From a bacterium (GTDB lineage Bacteria > Verrucomicrobiota > Verrucomicrobiia > Limisphaerales > J093), in NCBI GenBank assembly GCA_021784265.1, contig JAJXTA010000064.1, positions 1 to 9,371 on the forward strand: DNA of 9,371 bases. The letters run 5' to 3'. Under the pieces are notes generated by a model. The model was not told the DNA's origin. It made no database searches and worked only from the letters and a program-made list of their open reading frames with translations. The position numbers and the translations under genes are program-made. Below are positions 5,334-9,371 of this stretch, one piece after another. The stretch's first letter is position 1; the number at the start of each line of letters is the position of its first letter.

Positions 5334-7028
5334 ATGAACCAAAGTCTTCAACAGGTGGGCCGGCAGGCCTGGGCGATTTGGAAGCAACTCGGCGTCAACC
5401 AACGCCTCAGCCTGGTGCTCGCAACCCTCGTGGTCTTGGGGGGCTTGATCGGGCTGGCCTTGTGGTCCCACCGGACGGACTACGGCCTGCTCTACGGCCG
5501 CTTGGATGAGGCCGAGGCGGCCAAGATCGTTGCCGCCCTGGAAGCCGACAAAGTGCCCTACAAGATCGGGGCCGGGGGCGGGAGCATCCTGGTGCCGACC
5601 GACCGGGTGTACCCGCTGCGGATGCAGTTGGCCGGCAAGGGCCTGCCCAAGGGCGACGGGGTGGGGTTCGAGATTTTCGAGAAGAACAACTTCGGCATCT
5701 CGGACTTTGTCCAGCGGGTGAACTACCTGCGGGCCGTCCAAGGGGAGTTGGCGCGCACGATCAGCCAGTTGGACGAAATCGAGGCCGCCCGGGTGATGAT
5801 TGTGATGCCGGAAAACCGGTTGCTGACCGATCCCTCCCGCAAGCCCACGGCGTCGGTGTTCGTCAAGGTGCGGAGCCAGGGGCCGCTGCCTAGTTCGGCG
5901 GTGAATTCGATCCGCTTCCTGGTGGCCAATTCGGTCGAAGGGCTGCAGGTCCAGAATGTATCGGTGGTGGACAACCGGGGGACGGTGCTCTCGGAAACCA
6001 CCGAACCGGACTCGGTGGCCGGGTTGACGGCGACGCAATTGGCGGTCCGACGCCAGCTCGAACAGTACCTGGCCAAGAAAGCGGAGACGATGCTCGAGGC
6101 CGTGCTGGGACCGGGCCGCGCCTTGGTGCGGGTGTCCGCCGACCTGAACTTCGACACCTTGACCCGCACCCAGGAGACGTACGACCCGGATGGGGTGGTG
6201 GTGGAGGATACCGAGAAGGAAGACCGCACCGAATCGGGCAACGCCTTGGCCAACCAGGGGGTCGGGACGGCGACCAACGCCAGCACCAGCACCAACAACC
6301 CGACCGGCGCCACCCCGGTGACGACCACCAAGAACAGTAACCTGATCAAGACCAAGCGCTACGACATCAGCAAGACCACCAGCAGCCTGATGCAGCAGCC
6401 CGGCAGCATCAAACGCCTCTCGGCGGCCATTTTCATCGCCAAACGGGTCGAAGGCGCCGGCAAGGAGCGCAAGGAGGTCGCCCTGACCCAGGCGGAAAAG
6501 GAGGCCCTGACCAAACTGGTGAAGAGCGCGCTGGGAATCCAAGAGGGCGCCGATGCCGGCCGCCAGGACGAGATCACGCTCGAGGAGTGGTCGTTTAACG
6601 AGCAGCCGGCCCAGGAACTTACCCAACAACTCGAGCATCAAGAGCGGCAACAATTGTGGTGGACCGTCGGACGGCACCTGTTGTATCCGGCGCTGGCGGG
6701 GATGGTGCTGCTCGGCTTCTGGCGCTCGGTGCGCAAGACCCCGGTCGAGAGCATCCCCATCGGCATTCCCTTGGGCCAGTTCCTGGCCGGGACGCCCAAG
6801 CCGCAGGTGATCCGAGCGGGGGAGGGGGGTAACGGCAATGGCCACGGCAACGGGCATGGCAGCGGGCCCGGCCAGAACCCGCGCTTTGGTGGGCTCGAGT
6901 GGCGCTCGCAGGAGAGTCCCGGGGTGGTCACCGTCGAAGTGCTCAACCAGTTGATCAAAGAAAACCCGGCCAACATGACCCAGGCCGTCCGCTCCTGGCT
7001 CACCCGGGGCAAGACTGGCAATAAGTGA
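5334..7028 (+). CDS. fliF: Flagellar MS-ring protein FliF
   Basis: This 564-aa inner-membrane ring protein is the base of the motor and houses the export gate. Transmembrane helix 1 is at residues about 25-44. The YscJ/FliF ring-building domains follow (YGLLYGRLDEAEAAKIVAAL, then FEKNNFGISDFVQRVNY and LARTI), and a second domain begins near SVVDNRGTVLS. A Thr/Asn-rich loop lies near residues 315-335. Transmembrane helix 2 (LLYPALAGMVLLGFW) is near 448-465. The cytoplasmic tail has a Gly/Asn/His-rich linker at about 496-513 and ends with a FliG-binding segment (VTVEVLNQLIKENP, then AVRSWL). Length is typical (520-570 aa). The TGA stop overlaps a GTG that could start fliG. Confidence 0.97.
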   Translation: MNQSLQQVGRQAWAIWKQLGVNQRLSLVLATLVVLGGLIGLALWSHRTDYGLLYGRLDEAEAAKIVAALEADKVPYKIGAGGGSILVPTDRVYPLRMQLAGKGLPKGDGVGFEIFEKNNFGISDFVQRVNYLRAVQGELARTISQLDEIEAARVMIVMPENRLLTDPSRKPTASVFVKVRSQGPLPSSAVNSIRFLVANSVEGLQVQNVSVVDNRGTVLSETTEPDSVAGLTATQLAVRRQLEQYLAKKAETMLEAVLGPGRALVRVSADLNFDTLTRTQETYDPDGVVVEDTEKEDRTESGNALANQGVGTATNASTSTNNPTGATPVTTTKNSNLIKTKRYDISKTTSSLMQQPGSIKRLSAAIFIAKRVEGAGKERKEVALTQAEKEALTKLVKSALGIQEGADAGRQDEITLEEWSFNEQPAQELTQQLEHQERQQLWWTVGRHLLYPALAGMVLLGFWRSVRKTPVESIPIGIPLGQFLAGTPKPQVIRAGEGGNGNGHGNGHGSGPGQNPRFGGLEWRSQESPGVVTVEVLNQLIKENPANMTQAVRSWLTRGKTGNK

Positions 7029-7036
7029 GGTTCCCC

Positions 7037-7951
7037 ATGCCCGCCCCTGAAGTTAGCGCCGCCGCGACGGACATCTCCAAGATGACCAAAATCCAGAAGC
7101 TGGCCGCGTTGCTGGTGATTCTGGGGCCGGAGAGTGCCGCGCAGATTCTCAAGAACCTGGATGAACATGAGCTGGAGGCCGTCTCCTCCGAGATGTCCAA
7201 GCTCACCCTGATCAGCCAGGAGCTGCAGCAGGAGATCCTCAAGGAATTCTCCGAGGTGGCGGTCCAGGCCAGCACCGCGATCCTGGGCGGGCTGGAGTAC
7301 ACGCAAACGGTGCTCGAGAAATCCGTGGGGTTGTTCAAGACCACCGACATTATCAGCCGCGTGGCCCCCACCCGCACCCCGGTGGCGGCGATGCAACAGA
7401 TTGCCGACCTGGAGGCGCGCCAGCTCTGCAACCTGATCAAGCTCGAACAGCCGCAGACCATCGCCTTGGTCTGCAGCTACCTCTCGCCGGAGAAGTGCGC
7501 CCAAGTCCTCTTCATGTTGCGCCCCGAGGTGCGCGAACAAGTGATCGAGCGCCTGGCCACCCTCGCCCCCACCCCGATCGAGGTCGTGGAGAAGGTGGTC
7601 GAGGTGTTGGGCCAGAAATCCGGCACCAAACACACCCGCGCCCTGAACCAAACCGGGGGCGTCAAGTGCGCTGCCAACGCCCTCAACGCGATGGACAAGA
7701 ACCTGAGCAAAACCCTGTTGGTGGCCTTGGAGGAGCGAAACCCCGAACTGGGCCAAGCCATCCGCCAGAAGATGTTCACCTTCGAAGACCTCACCGCCCT
7801 GGACACCCATTCGCTGCAAAAGATCCTGCGCGAGGTCGATATGCGCGACCTGGCCGTGGCCCTCAAGACGGCCAGCGACAAGCTCAAGTCCGCCCTGCTG
7901 GGGAGCATTTCCAAGCGCGCCGCCGACACCGTCAATGAGGAGATGAGCTAG
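7037..7951 (+). CDS. fliG: Flagellar motor switch protein FliG, interrupted by in-frame amber stop
   Basis: FliG couples the MS ring to the switch ring and contacts the stators. This frame gives 304 aa. The N-terminal domain binds FliF (LAALLVILGPESAAQILKNL). The middle domain carries EQPQTIAL at residue 137, the counterpart of the EHPQ motif, and a GGV(K) element. The C-terminal domain has MFTFEDL at 246 and LREVD at 264, next to the stator-facing charged helix. It stops at TAG after KRAADTVNEEMS, where family members continue with x-GPV[RK]L. The remaining sequence follows in the same frame (next entry); the joined product would be 349 aa, the normal length. I chose ATG 7037 because GAGG lies 6 nt upstream. 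GTG 7025, overlapping the fliF stop, is the alternative. Confidence 0.92.
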   Translation: MPAPEVSAAATDISKMTKIQKLAALLVILGPESAAQILKNLDEHELEAVSSEMSKLTLISQELQQEILKEFSEVAVQASTAILGGLEYTQTVLEKSVGLFKTTDIISRVAPTRTPVAAMQQIADLEARQLCNLIKLEQPQTIALVCSYLSPEKCAQVLFMLRPEVREQVIERLATLAPTPIEVVEKVVEVLGQKSGTKHTRALNQTGGVKCAANALNAMDKNLSKTLLVALEERNPELGQAIRQKMFTFEDLTALDTHSLQKILREVDMRDLAVALKTASDKLKSALLGSISKRAADTVNEEMS

Positions 7952-8086
7952 ATGGGGCCGCTCAAGCTCCGCGACATTGAAGCCGCCCAGATGCGGATCA
8001 TCGAGGTCGTGCGGCGGCTGGAGAGCGAAGGGGAACTGGAGCTGGGTGGCTCGAAAGTCGATGCCCGTGAAGAAGTCCTTGCTTGA
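7952..8086 (+). pseudogene. fliG: C-terminal remainder of FliG, in frame after the TAG
   Basis: These 44 codons read MGPLKLRDIEAAQMRI, then IEVVRRLESEGELELGG and a short acidic tail. This is plainly the end of FliG, whose last helices typically read GPVRLxxVExAQxxI and then [IV]RRLExxGExx. It is in the same frame as the upstream gene, separated only by one TAG codon, with ATG directly abutting it (TAGATG). Nothing is missing or added relative to the family, so a single substitution or a stop-restart arrangement explains it. If translated on its own it would be a separate small FliG subunit. The 3' end overlaps fliH by 26 bp. I label it a pseudogene fragment, but a functional split cannot be excluded. 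Confidence 0.8.
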
Positions 8087-8660
8087 ACCCATTGCGCTGC
8101 GCCAGCCGCTGCGCCAGGTGCGGGTGGCGGGTTTCCTGCGCCCGGCCGAGGCGGCCGAGCAGCTCCGGCGGGAGCTGGAACAGGCCAGCTACGAGCGGGG
8201 GCGGCGCGAAGGCGAGCAGGCCCTCAGCGAGCAACTGGTGCGCCAGCGGGCCGAGCTGCTGGAATTGCAGAATGGGGTGCTCGACACCCTCCAGCAGACC
8301 CTCCCCCACCTGCGCCAGGAGTGTGAGCGGGAGCTCATTGGGGTGGCGCTGGAGGCGGCGGCCAAACTGGTCGCCAGCCTTCCGATCTCGGCGGAGATGA
8401 TCGAGGCGGTCGTGCGCGAGGCCCTGCAACAAGTCGAAGACACGACCAGCATCACCGTCCAGCTTCATCCCGAGGACTTGGCTCTGCTCCAGAAGACCAA
8501 CTCCCCGTTGCTCCTGCCTGGGGGCGGTGTGGAGCGGATGCGTTTCCAAGGCCTGGCGAGTGTTGCTCGGGGGGGGTGCATCGTCCTGACCCAGTTCGGG
8601 GCGGTGGACGCCCGCCGGGAGGCCAAGATCGAGCGGCTGAAGCGGGCGTTGCTCACATGA
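8061..8660 (+). CDS. fliH: Flagellar assembly protein FliH
   Basis: This 199-aa peripheral stator of the export ATPase binds FliI and regulates it at the export gate. The middle is a long charged helix (AEQLRRELEQASYERGRREG and onward through residue about 90), consistent with the FliH/HrpE/YscL coiled coil. The C-terminal domain contains VQLHPEDLALL and ends with RGGCIVLTQFGAVDARREAKI, the family's conserved GGC-x5-FG-x-[IV]D segment (GGC at 171-173). A frame extension upstream to 7977 overlaps the FliG tail and looks unlike FliH, so I use ATG 8061, inside the fliG remainder. The stop overlaps fliI by ATGA. A G8 run lies at 8569-8576. Confidence 0.9.
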   Translation: MPVKKSLLEPIALRQPLRQVRVAGFLRPAEAAEQLRRELEQASYERGRREGEQALSEQLVRQRAELLELQNGVLDTLQQTLPHLRQECERELIGVALEAAAKLVASLPISAEMIEAVVREALQQVEDTTSITVQLHPEDLALLQKTNSPLLLPGGGVERMRFQGLASVARGGCIVLTQFGAVDARREAKIERLKRALLT

Positions 8661-9371
8661 CCCAATCGCCCCCCCATCCCGGCCTCGAGAGTCCGCGCCA
8701 CGGCTCCTGGCTGCTGCGCGCCCGGCAGGCGCGGGTCGTCGAGAGTCATGGGCGGGTGGTCCAACTCATTGGGTTGGTCATCGAGTCGGAGGGGCCGATG
8801 GCGGCGGTGGGCGAGGTCTGCCGCATCGAGTCGGCCCGGCGCGACGGGGCGACGCTGGCGGAAGTGGTGGGGTTTCGTAATCACCACGTGTTGCTGATGC
8901 CCTTAGGCCCGTTGCAGGGGATCCATCCCGGCAGCGAAGTGGTCGCCTTGGGGCGCCCGCTCCAGGTGCCCGTTGGCGAGGGGCTGCGGGGCCGGGTGAT
9001 CGACAGCCTGGGGGCCCCGCTGGACGGTTTGGGGCCGCTCGCCGCCACCACCCAGACGGGCCTCCACCTGGCGCCGCCGCACCCGCTGAAGCGGCAACGC
9101 ATTCACCAAGTCTTCGAAACCCGCATCAAGGCCCTGGATACGTTTGTCCCCTGCGGGCGCGGCCAACGGTTGGGGATTTTCGCCGGCAGCGGTGTGGGCA
9201 AATCCACCTTGCTGGGCATGCTGGCCAGTCAAGCCGACTCGGATGTGAACGTGATCGCGCTCATCGGCGAGCGGGGTCGGGAGGTGCGGGAGTTTCTCGA
9301 AAACGACTTGGCCGAGGCTGGCCGCCGCAAGTCGGTCGTCGTGGTGGCGACCTCGAACGAACCCGCGCTGG
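8657..9371 (+). CDS. fliI: Flagellum-specific ATPase FliI (5' part, cut by window end)
   Basis: The first 238 codons of the flagellar export ATPase, related to the F1 beta subunit and to type III secretion ATPases, are present; the rest lies beyond the window. The N-terminal barrel region includes GEVCRIESARRD and GLRGRVIDSLGAPLDG. The ATPase domain begins with RIKALDTFVPCGRGQRLGIF and a perfect Walker A motif AGSGVGKST at residues 176-184 (lysine 182). It continues with VIALIGERGREVREF, where Glu205 is the likely catalytic residue by family comparison, and VVVVATSNEPAL. ATG 8657 overlaps the fliH TGA by four bases (ATGA), typical of coupled translation. No defects are seen in the visible part. 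Confidence 0.95.
   Translation, partial: MTQSPPHPGLESPRHGSWLLRARQARVVESHGRVVQLIGLVIESEGPMAAVGEVCRIESARRDGATLAEVVGFRNHHVLLMPLGPLQGIHPGSEVVALGRPLQVPVGEGLRGRVIDSLGAPLDGLGPLAATTQTGLHLAPPHPLKRQRIHQVFETRIKALDTFVPCGRGQRLGIFAGSGVGKSTLLGMLASQADSDVNVIALIGERGREVREFLENDLAEAGRRKSVVVVATSNEPAL

Noticed and set aside
4929..6857. 642-aa open frame on the minus strand opposite fliE and fliF
   Set aside because: It is the antisense shadow of high-GC coding sequence. Its translation is Gly/Arg/His-rich with no domain pattern, while the plus strand encodes clear FliE and FliF.
7949..7951. Genome-wide reassignment of TAG as a sense codon
   Set aside because: TAG ends toxin 2 (1767-1769) and the secreted protein gene (3750-3752) at sensible positions, so it works as a stop here. 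Only a local read-through event remains possible.
6638..8092. 484-aa open frame on the minus strand opposite fliF and fliG
   Set aside because: Same reason: low-complexity antisense translation against unmistakable flagellar proteins.

Overview
The window is GC-rich bacterial DNA. I read it as three blocks: a tRNA gene with two small toxin-antitoxin modules on the left, one secreted protein of unknown family in the middle, and the first half of a flagellar basal-body/export operon on the right. The organism is probably a member of the Verrucomicrobiota or a neighbouring PVC lineage. This is an inference from three things: the small RelE/ParE modules with PF09720-type antitoxins, the scarcity of Shine-Dalgarno motifs, and promoters sitting almost on top of start codons. 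No phylogenetic marker search could be run.

Left block (1-1769). A class II tRNA-Leu(CAA) on the minus strand lies at the edge. Divergent from it is toxin-antitoxin module 1 (GTG start at 257; antitoxin and toxin joined by a 1-bp TAATG overlap), driven by a clear sigma70-like promoter whose predicted start site falls on the GTG. A small protein with a C-terminal helix-turn-helix-like segment follows (903-1451). Its last third looks like read-through past a lost stop after a G6 run. Module 2 (1333-1769) follows, with a -10 box set in an imperfect palindrome just upstream of its ATG.

Middle block (1770-3980). A largely gene-free 470-bp stretch leads into a roughly 500-aa exported protein, probably alpha-helical and glycosidase-like. 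It is followed by two back-to-back hairpins and then a near-consensus sigma54 (-24/-12) promoter.

Right block (3981-9371). The genes run flgB, flgC, fliE, fliF, fliG, fliH and fliI (cut by the window edge), all on the plus strand. Together they build the proximal rod (FlgB, FlgC), the rod/MS-ring junction (FliE), the MS ring (FliF), the rotor/switch ring (FliG), and the export ATPase with its regulator (FliI, FliH).

The most notable observation is in fliG. The reading frame is interrupted by an amber TAG at 7949-7951. The next 44 codons, beginning with an ATG that abuts the stop, encode the missing FliG C-terminus in the same frame with no insertion or deletion. The gene is therefore a nonsense mutant, a sequencing error, a read-through gene, or a naturally split FliG made by stop-restart translation.
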